Positions 10,266 through 18,605 of a stretch of DNA of 64,000 bases are shown one piece after another. The notes under the pieces were generated by a model. The model was not told the origin of the DNA. It saw only the letters and a program-made list of their open reading frames with translations, and ran no database searches. The DNA comes from Verrucomicrobiales bacterium (GTDB taxonomy: Bacteria > Verrucomicrobiota > Verrucomicrobiia > Verrucomicrobiales > DEV007). The translations under genes and the position numbers were made by a program. The first letter of the stretch is position 1, and each line of letters begins with the position of its first letter. The stretch lies in contig JARGPI010000009.1 in assembly GCA_029213005.1 (NCBI GenBank), positions 1-64,000 of the forward strand, in the 5' to 3' direction.

Positions 10266-10273
10266 CTTGATAA

Positions 10274-11632
10274 ATGAAAAACAAAAAACCGACATTGATT
10301 GCTGAATCCTTTCACGAAGACCCTGCTGTTATCGAGGCGAAACGTATTCTTCTGGAGCGACTTAGCGAGCATCAAGCCAGAGTGGACGGCGTTCGTCCGC
10401 CCCGTGGTGAGTTGGTTGAGCAATACGACGAAACGATTCGGGAATTCAGCAAAGCGCGTGCCGGAAATCTCTATTTTCCCTATCTCGGCTCCGGGATGGG
10501 AAATGGTTCGCTCGTCGAATTGGCCGACGGCAGCGTGAAATACGACTTCATTTCCGGAATCGGCGTTCACCATTTCGGGCATTCTCATCCCAAATTGATC
10601 GAAGCGGGGATCGACGCTGCTCTGTCGGATACGGTGATGCAGGGTAATCTTCAGCAGAATCTCGGGAGCGTCGAGTTTTCCCGGCTGCTGCTGGATGCGG
10701 CTTCGGATATCGGGGAGGGGTTTGATCACTGTTTTCTGACCAGTACGGGGGTGATGGCTGGGGAAAATGCCCTGAAAATCGCATTTCAAAAAAAGGCTCC
10801 GGCGAGCCGGGTGCTGGCTTTTGAGCATTGTTTCGCCGGTCGGACGATCGCCTTTTCCCAGATCACCGATAAAGCGGCCTATCGGGAGGGCGTTCCGCTG
10901 ACATTGCCGGTTGATTATGTTCCTTTTGACGCGGAAACAGCGCTGGAGCGGCTCAATGAGCACATCGCGAGGTATCCGGGGCAGCACGCGGCGATGATTT
11001 TTGAACTCGTTCAGGGCGAGGGCGGTTTTCACGTCGGGGCGGAGGAGTGGTTCCGACCGCTCATGGAGCGGTGTCGTGAGGCGAATATTGCGGTTTTGGT
11101 AGACGAGGTTCAGACCTTTTCCCGGACGCCAAGTCTGTTTGCGACCCGGCACTTCAATTTGGGTGATCTTGTAGATATCATCTGGATCGGCAAATCTTCT
11201 CAGGTCTGTGCGACTCTGTTCCGGGAGGACTGGGCGCCGCGGCCCGGATTGCTCAGCCAGACTTTTACAGCCAGCTCGGGGGCGATTGCTGCGGGGTGTG
11301 TGATCCTGCGGGAGCTGCAGACCGGCGGTTTTTTCGGAGAGGATGGCCGGATCGCCCGCTGGCACCAATGGCTCGTGGAAAGATTGGAAAAACTGGACTC
11401 GGTATCCGGCCCGTTCGGCATCGGGGCAATGGTTGCCTTCACGCCCTGCGGCGGAGATCCGGCGAGGGTCACCGCTCTGGTGAAACGCCTGTTCGAGAAG
11501 GGTGTGATGTGTTTTGTGGCAGGCAGTCATCCGATGCGGATTCGCTTTCTGTTACCGATTGGAGGCTTGACCGATGCTCAGCTCGAAGCCGCCTGGGAAA
11601 TCGTAGAGGAAACGATCCGGGAGGAAACATGA
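10274..11632 (+). CDS. Class III aminotransferase, probable succinylornithine transaminase role
   Basis: PLP-dependent class III aminotransferase, 452 residues, about 45 longer than E. coli AstC. Asp277 in VDEVQTFSR should bind the PLP ring nitrogen and Lys307 in IWIGKSSQVC is the expected Schiff-base lysine. The GKSSQVC surroundings and overall length resemble L-lysine 6-aminotransferases (GKKTQVC) more than AstC/ArgD (as recalled, not computed). It lies eight bases after the M20 gene and overlaps astA by four bases (ATGA), so the operon position points to transamination of N2-succinylornithine with 2-oxoglutarate. Specificity for lysine or ornithine cannot be excluded. Confidence 0.85.
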   Translation: MKNKKPTLIAESFHEDPAVIEAKRILLERLSEHQARVDGVRPPRGELVEQYDETIREFSKARAGNLYFPYLGSGMGNGSLVELADGSVKYDFISGIGVHHFGHSHPKLIEAGIDAALSDTVMQGNLQQNLGSVEFSRLLLDAASDIGEGFDHCFLTSTGVMAGENALKIAFQKKAPASRVLAFEHCFAGRTIAFSQITDKAAYREGVPLTLPVDYVPFDAETALERLNEHIARYPGQHAAMIFELVQGEGGFHVGAEEWFRPLMERCREANIAVLVDEVQTFSRTPSLFATRHFNLGDLVDIIWIGKSSQVCATLFREDWAPRPGLLSQTFTASSGAIAAGCVILRELQTGGFFGEDGRIARWHQWLVERLEKLDSVSGPFGIGAMVAFTPCGGDPARVTALVKRLFEKGVMCFVAGSHPMRIRFLLPIGGLTDAQLEAAWEIVEETIREET

Positions 11633-12663
11633 TGGGCGGCGAAGGGCAGCTCGTGATACGTCCGGTTCGGGAAGATGATCTCAAACCGCTTCTCGAACTA
11701 TTGAAGTCGATCCCTGACTCGATCACTTCGCTGCAGCCCAAGTCTGACTACCTGGAGAGCCGGATACATCAATCGTTGAGATCGTTCTATCCGGTAGTAT
11801 CAGAGCCGGGCGTGGAAAAGTATATATTTGTGCTTGAAGATGCGGTTTCCGGGCGGCTTGCCGGGACCTGTTCAATCTATGCAAAGACCGGAGGGTTCGA
11901 GCCCACCTATACTTATGAAGTGGTAGAGAAAGTTCATCAACATAAGCCTCTCGGGATCGAATCGAAAATCGAGGAGTTACAGTTGCGGGTTGAGCATGAA
12001 GGACCCTCGGAGCTGGGTGGCTTGTTTCTGCATCCGGACTACCGGGGTGGAGGTAATGGAGGTGTGCTTTCGCGGAGTCGGTTTCTTTTTGCGAAGGCTT
12101 TTCCGGAGCGTTTCACGGAAAATGTCATTGCCGAGTTCCGGGGCGTGGTCACGGATCAGGGAGTGGTTCCCTTCTGGGAAGCGATTGGTAGGCACTTCTT
12201 TGTGAAAGATTTTTTCAGTCTCGATCAATACAGTGCGGTGGCTCGAAAAGACTTTATTCGCGATTTGATGCCGGAACACCCCATCTATATTCCTCTACTT
12301 CCGAAATCGGCTCAGAAAGTGATCGGGAAGCCGCACCCCGATGCCGAACCAGCGGTTCACGTTCTGAAAAAGGAGGGCTTTCGCTACATCAATCGAGTCG
12401 ACATTTTTGACGCTGGCCCCGTTTATGAAGCGTCGTTTCAGGATACAAAATCCTTTCAAAATTGCCGAACTCTGCCCGTGAAACGTATCGTAGATACCCT
12501 GCCGGAGGTCGAATTATCGCACGGTTTGATTTCCTCGGTGGAACTCGACTTCCGTTCCACCTCCGGCAGTTTCGCTGTAACCGGCGAATGGGTGATTTTG
12601 ACGAAAGCAACCGCCGTAGCGATTGGCGTAGAGCCGGGGCAATTGGTACAATTACAATCATGA
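11629..12663 (+). CDS. astA: Arginine N-succinyltransferase AstA
   Basis: Transfers succinyl from succinyl-CoA to the alpha-amino group of arginine, first step of the AST pathway. The 344-residue length equals E. coli AstA. Family features include an opening LVIRPVREDDL, ELGGLFLHPDYRGGGNGGVLSR resembling the GNAT CoA-binding region, and ENVIAEFRGVVTD. The start is set by the strongest ribosome binding site in the operon, GGGAGGAAAC directly before ATG at 11629, which overlaps the upstream stop as ATGA. A longer upstream reading frame exists but lies inside the aminotransferase gene. A second ATG follows immediately at 11632. Confidence 0.95.
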   Translation: MMGGEGQLVIRPVREDDLKPLLELLKSIPDSITSLQPKSDYLESRIHQSLRSFYPVVSEPGVEKYIFVLEDAVSGRLAGTCSIYAKTGGFEPTYTYEVVEKVHQHKPLGIESKIEELQLRVEHEGPSELGGLFLHPDYRGGGNGGVLSRSRFLFAKAFPERFTENVIAEFRGVVTDQGVVPFWEAIGRHFFVKDFFSLDQYSAVARKDFIRDLMPEHPIYIPLLPKSAQKVIGKPHPDAEPAVHVLKKEGFRYINRVDIFDAGPVYEASFQDTKSFQNCRTLPVKRIVDTLPEVELSHGLISSVELDFRSTSGSFAVTGEWVILTKATAVAIGVEPGQLVQLQS

Positions 12664-14123
12664 AAACACTTTCTCTCTATATCGACGGCTCCTGGACCGA
12701 AGGGCACGGGGAGGTATTTAAAAAAATCAATCCCTCAGACGGCACCCCGGTTGCTAAAATGAAAGCTGCGACCGGTGCGCAGGTAGCGGATGCGGTATCG
12801 GCCGCCCGCTCTGCCCTGGCTTCGTGGGCTCACCGCCCGATTGGTGAACGACAGGCGCTGTTGGAAGCTTTTGCTGACACTTTGCGGGCGGAAAAGGATC
12901 GCCTCGCTTCGGTCATTTCTCTGGAAATCGGTAAACCTGACTGGGAGGCTCAAACCGAGGTGCAGGCCATGATCGGGAAGGTCGCCATTTCGATTGATGC
13001 TTTTGAGCGGCGTTGCAGTGAGTTCCGTGGTGGTCCGACCGTGACCCGCTTTTTGCCCCACGGGGTGGTCGCGGTTTTGGGACCCTTCAATTTCCCCGGT
13101 CATCTGCCGAACGGCCATATCGTTCCTGCTTTGTTGGCGGGAAATACCGTGGTTTTCAAAGCGAGTGAACTCGCACCGATGACGGCATCGCTTATGATGG
13201 AGTTGTGGGAAAAGAGCGGTCTTCCCGCCGGGGTGCTGAATCTGATCCACGGCGGCGCTGATTCGGGCCGACATCTCATCGAGAATGATGATATAAACGG
13301 GGTCTATTTCACCGGCAGTGCCAGAGTCGGCGAATTTCTGAAGAGCTACTTTTCGACCCGGCCCGGGAAGATTCTCGCTTTGGAGATGGGCGGGAATAAT
13401 CCGCTGGTGGTTGACGAGGTGGAAAAAATCGACGCGGCCGTTTTGATCGCCATCCAGTCCGCCTTTTTGACCGCCGGGCAGCGTTGCACCTGCGCCCGCC
13501 GTTTGGTGGTTCCGGAGGGAGATTGGGGTGATCATTTTTTGAAAAAGTTGGTGGAGAAAGCCGGGCAAATCATAGTGGGCGTTCCGGGGGCCGATCCGGT
13601 TCCTTTTATGGGGCCGGTTATCACGGAAAAAGTGGCGGCTTCGATTCTGTCGGAACAGGAAAACCTGCTTAAACAGGGCGCAATCAGCCTGTTCGAGTGC
13701 CGGTTGCTTCAAGGCGGGACGGGAATGCTCAGTCCGGGGATCATCGATGTTTCGAAAGTCGTGAACCGAAGTGATGAAGAGATTTTTGGACCGTTTTTGC
13801 AGGTCATCCGGGTGGCGGACTTCGACGCTGCGATCGAAGAGGCGAATCGCACGGATTTTGGACTCGCGGCCGGTTTGATCAGTGATGAGGCGGAGGAATG
13901 GAACCGGTTTCAGCGTGAAGTCACCGCCGGTGTGATGAACTGGAATCAGCAAACTACCGGGGCGAGTAGTGCCGCTCCATTCGGAGGATTCGGCCGAAGC
14001 GGTAATTTCCGTCCCGGTGCCTACTTCGCGGCGGACTACTGCTCCCGACCTGTCGCAATGATTGAAGTGGAAACCCTGAACCTGCCGGAGTCGGAGCCCC
14101 CCGGATTTTCATCAAACTCATGA
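12660..14123 (+). CDS. astD: N-succinylglutamate 5-semialdehyde dehydrogenase AstD
   Basis: NAD-dependent aldehyde dehydrogenase oxidising N-succinylglutamate semialdehyde to N-succinylglutamate, the fourth AST step. 487 residues, family length. Cys276 in AGQRCTC is the predicted nucleophile and LALEMGGNNPLVV carries the general-base glutamate. GPFNFPGHLPNGHIVPALL is the substrate-end signature seen in AstD rather than generic ALDHs. ATG at 12660 overlaps the astA stop (ATGA) and places MKTLSLYIDGSW at the N-terminus; the open frame upstream is astA shadow. Confidence 0.95.
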   Translation: MKTLSLYIDGSWTEGHGEVFKKINPSDGTPVAKMKAATGAQVADAVSAARSALASWAHRPIGERQALLEAFADTLRAEKDRLASVISLEIGKPDWEAQTEVQAMIGKVAISIDAFERRCSEFRGGPTVTRFLPHGVVAVLGPFNFPGHLPNGHIVPALLAGNTVVFKASELAPMTASLMMELWEKSGLPAGVLNLIHGGADSGRHLIENDDINGVYFTGSARVGEFLKSYFSTRPGKILALEMGGNNPLVVDEVEKIDAAVLIAIQSAFLTAGQRCTCARRLVVPEGDWGDHFLKKLVEKAGQIIVGVPGADPVPFMGPVITEKVAASILSEQENLLKQGAISLFECRLLQGGTGMLSPGIIDVSKVVNRSDEEIFGPFLQVIRVADFDAAIEEANRTDFGLAAGLISDEAEEWNRFQREVTAGVMNWNQQTTGASSAAPFGGFGRSGNFRPGAYFAADYCSRPVAMIEVETLNLPESEPPGFSSNS

Positions 14124-15409
14124 TTGAGGTTAATTTTGACGGCCTGGTCAGTCCAACTCACAATTATGCGGGGCTGGCGATAGGAAATCTGGCCTCGACC
14201 AGCAGTGGAGGCGGGGTGTCCCGACCCAGAGAAGCGGCTCTTCAGGGGTTGGAAAAGATGATGACGCTGGTGAATCGCGGGGTTCCGCAGGCCTTTTTCC
14301 CTCCGCAGCTTCGCCCTTCGCTTCCCACTCTTCGAAAACTGGGGTTTGAAGGAAGCGATGCCGAGGTTTTGAAAACCGCCTTCGAGACTGCACCGGGGAT
14401 TTTTGCGGCCTGCTCGTCTGCGTCATCGATGTGGACGGCCAATGCTGCGACCGTTGCGCCTTCGGAGGAGACGGCAGACAGGAAGGTGCATTTCACTCCG
14501 GCCAATTTGGTCACGAATTTTCATCGATCGATCGAGGTTGCTGAAACTGCGCAGATGTTGCGGTCAATTTTCCGCGACGAAAGCTGTTTTGCCCACCATG
14601 ATCCACTCCCTGCCACGGCGCTGTTTGCGGATGAAGGAGCTGCCAATCATACCCGGTTGGATGGGGTGCATTTATTTGTTTATGGTTCAGTTTCAGGGGA
14701 TCGCAAAGATCGGCCATCGCGGTTTCCGGCGCGGCAGACGTTAGAGGCTTGTCAGGCTATTGCGAGGCTTCATCAGCTCCCGGCAGAGCGGTGCGTTTTT
14801 ATTCGTCAGAATCCTGAGGTTATTGATGCCGGGGTCTTTCACAACGACGTAATTTCCGTAGGTCACGAAACCGTGTTTCTCTATCATGAAGAGGCGTTCG
14901 CGGATGGGGAAAATGCCATTCAGGAGATTGTCGGTCAATGTCCGCATCATTTGGCCATAATCAAAGTTCCTGCATCTGAAATCAGCGTGGAAAGAGTAGT
15001 AAAAACCTATCTGTTTAATAGTCAGATTGTCACTCTGCCTGACGGTGGAATGTTAATGCTTTGTCCAACTGAGTGTCAGGAAGATAACCGGGTTTACAAG
15101 TTTATTGTGGACAATATCCTGGGCGGAGAAAACCCGATTCGCGAAGTGGTTTACCGGGATCTGAAACAAAGCATGAAAAACGGCGGAGGCCCTGCCTGCC
15201 TGCGTCTTAGAGTCGGTTTGACGGAAAAAGAAATCGCGGCATTGCCTCCCCGGGTATTTCTTTCCGCCGGTACTTTTGGTTTTTTGGAATCATGGGTCAA
15301 AAAGTATTATCCTGAGGAGCTGGAAATCAGTGATCTGGTCGATTTCGAGCGGTACAAACGGAACGCAATTGCGCTGAGTAAACTGAATTCCTGGCTTGGT
15401 ATAGCTTGA
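14120..15409 (+). CDS. astB: N-succinylarginine dihydrolase AstB
   Basis: Hydrolyses N2-succinylarginine to N2-succinylornithine, CO2 and two ammonia, the second AST step. 429 residues in the pentein fold. The N-terminus EVNFDGLVSPTHNYAGLA and the SMWTANAATVAPS segment are family hallmarks. Cys360 in GGGPACLRLRV matches the catalytic cysteine; a Glu/His pair is expected from FADEGAANHTRL and IDAGVFHNDVISVGHE. Overlaps the astD stop by ATGA, so it is tightly coupled. Last gene of the AST operon. Confidence 0.96.
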   Translation: MIEVNFDGLVSPTHNYAGLAIGNLASTSSGGGVSRPREAALQGLEKMMTLVNRGVPQAFFPPQLRPSLPTLRKLGFEGSDAEVLKTAFETAPGIFAACSSASSMWTANAATVAPSEETADRKVHFTPANLVTNFHRSIEVAETAQMLRSIFRDESCFAHHDPLPATALFADEGAANHTRLDGVHLFVYGSVSGDRKDRPSRFPARQTLEACQAIARLHQLPAERCVFIRQNPEVIDAGVFHNDVISVGHETVFLYHEEAFADGENAIQEIVGQCPHHLAIIKVPASEISVERVVKTYLFNSQIVTLPDGGMLMLCPTECQEDNRVYKFIVDNILGGENPIREVVYRDLKQSMKNGGGPACLRLRVGLTEKEIAALPPRVFLSAGTFGFLESWVKKYYPEELEISDLVDFERYKRNAIALSKLNSWLGIA

Positions 15410-15479
15410 ATATTTTGGTTTACTTAAATTTGACCTCCTTTTGCCTCTGGTATACATGTAAAATCCCCTGATTCGTAAC

Positions 15480-16097
15480 ATGACGAGTAAAGAAATTGAA
15501 AAGAAACTTTCTGAACTGACTGCCGCTCTCGTTGAGAGTGACAGAGTTCTGGACTCGATCATTGCTGAGTTCAGAATCGAAGTTCGCCCCCTCGTAGAAA
15601 AGTGGATCAAAGATTTCGTTTTGGAGGCTGTGGAGGACAATCCTGATGTCATTCATGATCTGGGAACTGAGCGTCTCAAGGAGCTGAAAGTCGCGTTGTC
15701 GAATCTGTTCGCCGAGTTGCCGAAATATATTGAAGCAGAGACGAGTGACCGGAACGACTGGCCTCATCTGCGTCCCGTTGTGGAAAATGTATACGGCGGA
15801 CGTAAAAACGAGCCGTTTTTCGAGAAAACTTTCCGGAGTTTGATCAGTCAGGTCGCTCCCGTTCTTGATCGTTTTGGGCTTCGTCAAAATTTTAAAGGTC
15901 AGTTGGAGCAATGGAAGCTGGAGCCGAACGGGCTCTACAAATACGCCCTGCTCACTGGTTTCCAGGAAATGAAAGTGGTTTCCCGCGACCGTTTTAATGC
16001 AAAACATCAGGAGAGAACCGCTCTCATCGAGGAGATCGACCGGGCCAAATCCGATCTCGCTAAAGCAAAAGCCCGGGAACTGTTTGAGTCCGCGTAA
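15480..16097 (+). CDS. Unrecognised 205-residue helical cytoplasmic protein
   Basis: Not recognised. The sequence is charged and predicted mostly helical, with no signal peptide or membrane helix. The C-terminal 40 residues (about 165-205) are Arg/Lys/Glu/Ala-rich, as in a coiled coil. It starts 70 bp after astB, with ATG at 15480, but lacks an obvious ribosome binding site. Its stop codon and that of the convergent membrane gene lie in the two arms of a perfect 6-bp hairpin (16094-16110, loop of five) without a T-run. It may be independent of the AST operon. Confidence 0.7.
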   Translation: MTSKEIEKKLSELTAALVESDRVLDSIIAEFRIEVRPLVEKWIKDFVLEAVEDNPDVIHDLGTERLKELKVALSNLFAELPKYIEAETSDRNDWPHLRPVVENVYGGRKNEPFFEKTFRSLISQVAPVLDRFGLRQNFKGQLEQWKLEPNGLYKYALLTGFQEMKVVSRDRFNAKHQERTALIEEIDRAKSDLAKAKARELFESA

Positions 16098-16106
16098 CGC
16101 TTGCCG

Positions 16107-17438
16107 TTACAGGATGATTTTGATCAGAGATTTTGCGGCTTTGGCTGCCTTTGCCGCTTCGGCAGCATCTGCGGCTGCTTTAGCTGCCTTCGCCGCGGAT
16201 TTCACTTTGATGTCTGCATCCAACGAGTTGACGCGCTTCGCGAGGATTGCTGCCAGTTTCTCGGAGTCGTGAGCTTCGGGAATATCATCCAGCCAACTGG
16301 CAAAAAAGCGGTCCGCATCCATACCGATAACGCGATCGTCGAGGTGTTTCAGGATATCTTTGTCCGTGGACAGTTTTGAGCGGGGTGTCAGTGTCGCGCA
16401 GAATTCAGTGACCGATTCTGCCATCGAAGAGAAAAATGAACCGAGAACAACCTTCGAGATCCGGTTCATCGATCCGCCGAGCTGATTCGCGACATCAATA
16501 CTGAGTTGATCAACCGTCGCCAGTAGGGAATCTCTTGCCGCTTTTCTGACGAGAGTGGAGCGTTTGGCGTGTTTAGAAGTCTCAAGTCGCCGTTCCTCCA
16601 GCGTGGGCCAGTCTTTTACCTCGGCTAGCGGGTCTTTCACGACCGGATTCCGGGGAGGGGTGCTGGTTTCGGTATAGAGTTTTTTCCCGGCATCTTTCCC
16701 CATTTGTTCTGATACCTCTTTTGCCGCTTCCACTGCCGCCACGGTCCTTACTAGAGCGGTAATCTGACGGATCTGATCCGGAGTGAGTTTCTCGATCGAT
16801 TCTTTGACCAGTTGGTAGGCGGCTGCTTCAGAATTGAATTGATTGATATCATCTAGGTTTTTATTGATATCTTTCCGCAGTTTCGCCGTGATGATCGAAC
16901 GATTGGTTTTTATCCCACTACCGGATACAAAGGTGAATGCGCAGAAGGTAGTTAAAAAGATCATGATATTTCGGCTCATGACTCGTAATTTAGCGGATTC
17001 CTTAAAGATAGTCAGGGAGGGCCAGAGCAGGTTGATGAACAGTAGAACCAGCGTCATCGTGAGTAGGGCATTGAGCAGGTTGCCATTCTGAAGCCACTCG
17101 GTGAGACCGTAGATCTTATTTTCCCAGGAGCCGACGGTGAGTGCTGCATCTGATTCGGCTCCGCCGAAGATCCTCGCGACCGAGAGTGGTTTGATAAAGA
17201 TCGATAATAAGGTGACGGCAAGTAGAGCCAGCGCGATACAGAGAACAGGTTGATATAAGGAAAATTTCCAGAGTCTCCAAAATCTGGCCAGGAAATTCCG
17301 CCGGTCCGGAAGTCCCATAAACCGGTATCGGTAACTATTTAATCGGTAAGCGTACAGGCTGCCCGCAAACGCACCGGCCCCGGCGAGACCGAAGAAGATC
17401 ATCCCGATTCCCGTCACCAAAAAATACAGCAAAAGCAT
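16107..17438 (-). CDS. Unrecognised multi-pass membrane protein with Ala/Lys-rich tail
   Basis: Not recognised; about 443 residues. Hydrophobic segments near residues 1-30, 60-85, 115-140 and 150-170 suggest three or four membrane helices in the N-terminal 40%. A long soluble helical region follows, containing Ala-rich helices (RTVAAVEAAKEVSEQMGK). The C-terminus is a near-perfect (A/K)AAKAA heptad-like run (about residues 415-438), likely a surface helix or coiled coil. ATG at 17438 is preferred; a TTG two codons earlier is the alternative. It converges on the 15480-16097 gene nine bases away, and the pair may be functionally linked. Confidence 0.7.
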   Translation of the reverse strand: MLLLYFLVTGIGMIFFGLAGAGAFAGSLYAYRLNSYRYRFMGLPDRRNFLARFWRLWKFSLYQPVLCIALALLAVTLLSIFIKPLSVARIFGGAESDAALTVGSWENKIYGLTEWLQNGNLLNALLTMTLVLLFINLLWPSLTIFKESAKLRVMSRNIMIFLTTFCAFTFVSGSGIKTNRSIITAKLRKDINKNLDDINQFNSEAAAYQLVKESIEKLTPDQIRQITALVRTVAAVEAAKEVSEQMGKDAGKKLYTETSTPPRNPVVKDPLAEVKDWPTLEERRLETSKHAKRSTLVRKAARDSLLATVDQLSIDVANQLGGSMNRISKVVLGSFFSSMAESVTEFCATLTPRSKLSTDKDILKHLDDRVIGMDADRFFASWLDDIPEAHDSEKLAAILAKRVNSLDADIKVKSAAKAAKAAADAAEAAKAAKAAKSLIKIIL

Positions 17439-17539
17439 TTCCAATGCCTATCAAAATGAACGGATTTAGTCAACCCACGAGGACTTTTCAATTCAGGGTT
17501 GTTTCGAGAGATGCTTTTTGATATGAAAGGCGGAACGCA

Positions 17540-18229
17540 ATGGACGATATCATCCCGAGTGACGGAAGCCCCAATATACTGAGTGTCGACACGAAGATTC
17601 TCAGAGAGTTATGCCTGGAGTGGATTCATACCAAAGATTTCATGAATTATTTTTGGAGCATGCATCCCACCACCATGACTTTGGTTCCGTTGGCGGTAGT
17701 TGGGTTATTTCGAAAGGAGTTACGGGGAGCTGGAACCCGGATGGGGAAATCGTCACCGGAGCTGATGGCAAACTACCGGAATGCGGTCCGAAAAGCTCCG
17801 GTCGTTTTTTCTCAAATCGTGATGGCCAACACCGCGGTTATTTATGAAGGGATCAGTTCGCCAGCGCTGGTGGTAGTGGCATCAGGCCCGGGAGCTGACG
17901 AAATCATGGTGCACGCAGCAGGAGTTCTCGCCCGGGTCCATTTCGGCGATGTGAATACTCGAGATGAAGAAGTGCTCGCGAAGTCGATTGTTGACGAGGA
18001 GTATCGATTCGGGCAGCGTCGCCGGCTTCCGGAATGGTTGGTTGGTTCCATCGAAGCCTACGCTGCCGACCTCTGGGTTCCCGGGGAGGTGGCACACGAA
18101 GGAGGTTTGCATTCCAATACATTGCCCTGTTTCGCGGAACCGGGGCCGGAAGGGCTCACTTTCGCGATTCCCCGGACCTTTATAGAAAAATCGATTCGCA
18201 GAACGACACCGCCCCCGATTGTGAGGTAG
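17540..18229 (+). CDS. Unrecognised 229-residue protein
   Basis: Not recognised. It has no signal peptide. A mildly hydrophobic segment (TMTLVPLAVVGLF, about residues 45-57) is followed by an alpha/beta-looking core (SSPALVVVASGPGADEIMVHAAGVLARVHFGD). The protein ends in a Pro/Arg-rich tail (RRTTPPPIVR). The ATG at 17540 is preceded by a weak AAAGGCGG at suitable distance. Convergent with 18606-19697 across a repeat-filled gap. Confidence 0.6.
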   Translation: MDDIIPSDGSPNILSVDTKILRELCLEWIHTKDFMNYFWSMHPTTMTLVPLAVVGLFRKELRGAGTRMGKSSPELMANYRNAVRKAPVVFSQIVMANTAVIYEGISSPALVVVASGPGADEIMVHAAGVLARVHFGDVNTRDEEVLAKSIVDEEYRFGQRRRLPEWLVGSIEAYAADLWVPGEVAHEGGLHSNTLPCFAEPGPEGLTFAIPRTFIEKSIRRTTPPPIVR

Positions 18230-18239
18230 GGAAACCGAT

Positions 18240-18274
18240 TGTACAGGGTATAATCTAAAAGTGTACAGGGTACA
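18240..18274. repeat. GTAC palindrome pair, site B
   Basis: TGTACAGGGTATA (18240-18252) and TGTACAGGGTACA (18262-18274) start 22 bp apart. The spacer ATCTAAAAG is nearly the reverse complement of the spacer at site F. It lies 11 bp after a stop codon, in a gap between convergent genes, so a promoter-operator role is unlikely here. Confidence 0.85.
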
Positions 18275-18277
18275 GTT

Positions 18278-18572
18278 GAATGCCGCTAAGAATTGCGTGG
18301 ATTCCGGGGCAATGAATTCAAAATACGGCAACGCCGTTCCGTAACACAGTCCATGGTTGCCGCAGAGAAACGGAGGCTACCATGGGGTTTGCATACGAGT
18401 AGTTTCCCTACGTTGAAGGCGTTGCGAAAGCTTTCAGATCACTTTCAGCGATCAGTTTTGTAGCACGATAAAATCCCCAGGTAGACTCTCAGCTTCGCTT
18501 CGGTCAACCCGGGGCTGTGTTACATGACGGCGTTGCCGTATCGCGACTGAAACCGAAAACTTAGCGGTATTC
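18278..18572. repeat. Nested inverted-repeat (MITE-like) element
   Basis: Outer arms GAATGCCGCTAAG (18278-18290) and CTTAGCGGTATTC (18560-18572) are inverted with one mismatch. Inside is a second element, 18323-18541 (219 bp), with inverted ends starting ATACGGCAACGCCGT and ending ACGGCGTTGCCGTAT; the match continues through GTAACACAG/CTGTGTTAC. The inner element carries further hairpins: CCATGGTTGCC/GGCTACCATGG, and CCCCAGGT/ACCCGGGG. No open reading frame fills it. This fills most of the 376-bp gene-free stretch 18230-18605. Insertion of a non-autonomous element into an older repeat would explain the nesting. Confidence 0.75.
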
Positions 18573-18597
18573 CAGGGTACCGTTTGCCACCGCTACA
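18562..18597 (-). repeat. REP-like GTAGCGGTGGC motif, single copy
   Basis: The minus strand reads GTAGCGGTGGC at its start and can fold with TACCGCTAA at the far end (stem TAGCGGT/ACCGCTA). The same 11-base head occurs twice in the inverted pair at 43884-43947. It overlaps the right arm of the nested element and ends eight bases before the stop of the prenyltransferase-repeat gene. Confidence 0.5.
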
Positions 18598-18605
18598 GAG
18601 ATTCT

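Noticed and set aside
10166..11530. Long minus-strand open frame opposite the aminotransferase
   Set aside because: It mirrors a clearly coding plus-strand gene and its translation has no family features; a shadow frame.
11296..11628. N-terminal extension of AstA suggested by the longer open frame
   Set aside because: It lies inside the aminotransferase gene in another frame; the ATG at 11629 has a strong ribosome binding site and gives the 344-residue family length.
12735..13952. Long minus-strand open frame opposite astD
   Set aside because: Antisense shadow of a complete aldehyde dehydrogenase; the translation is low in recognisable structure.
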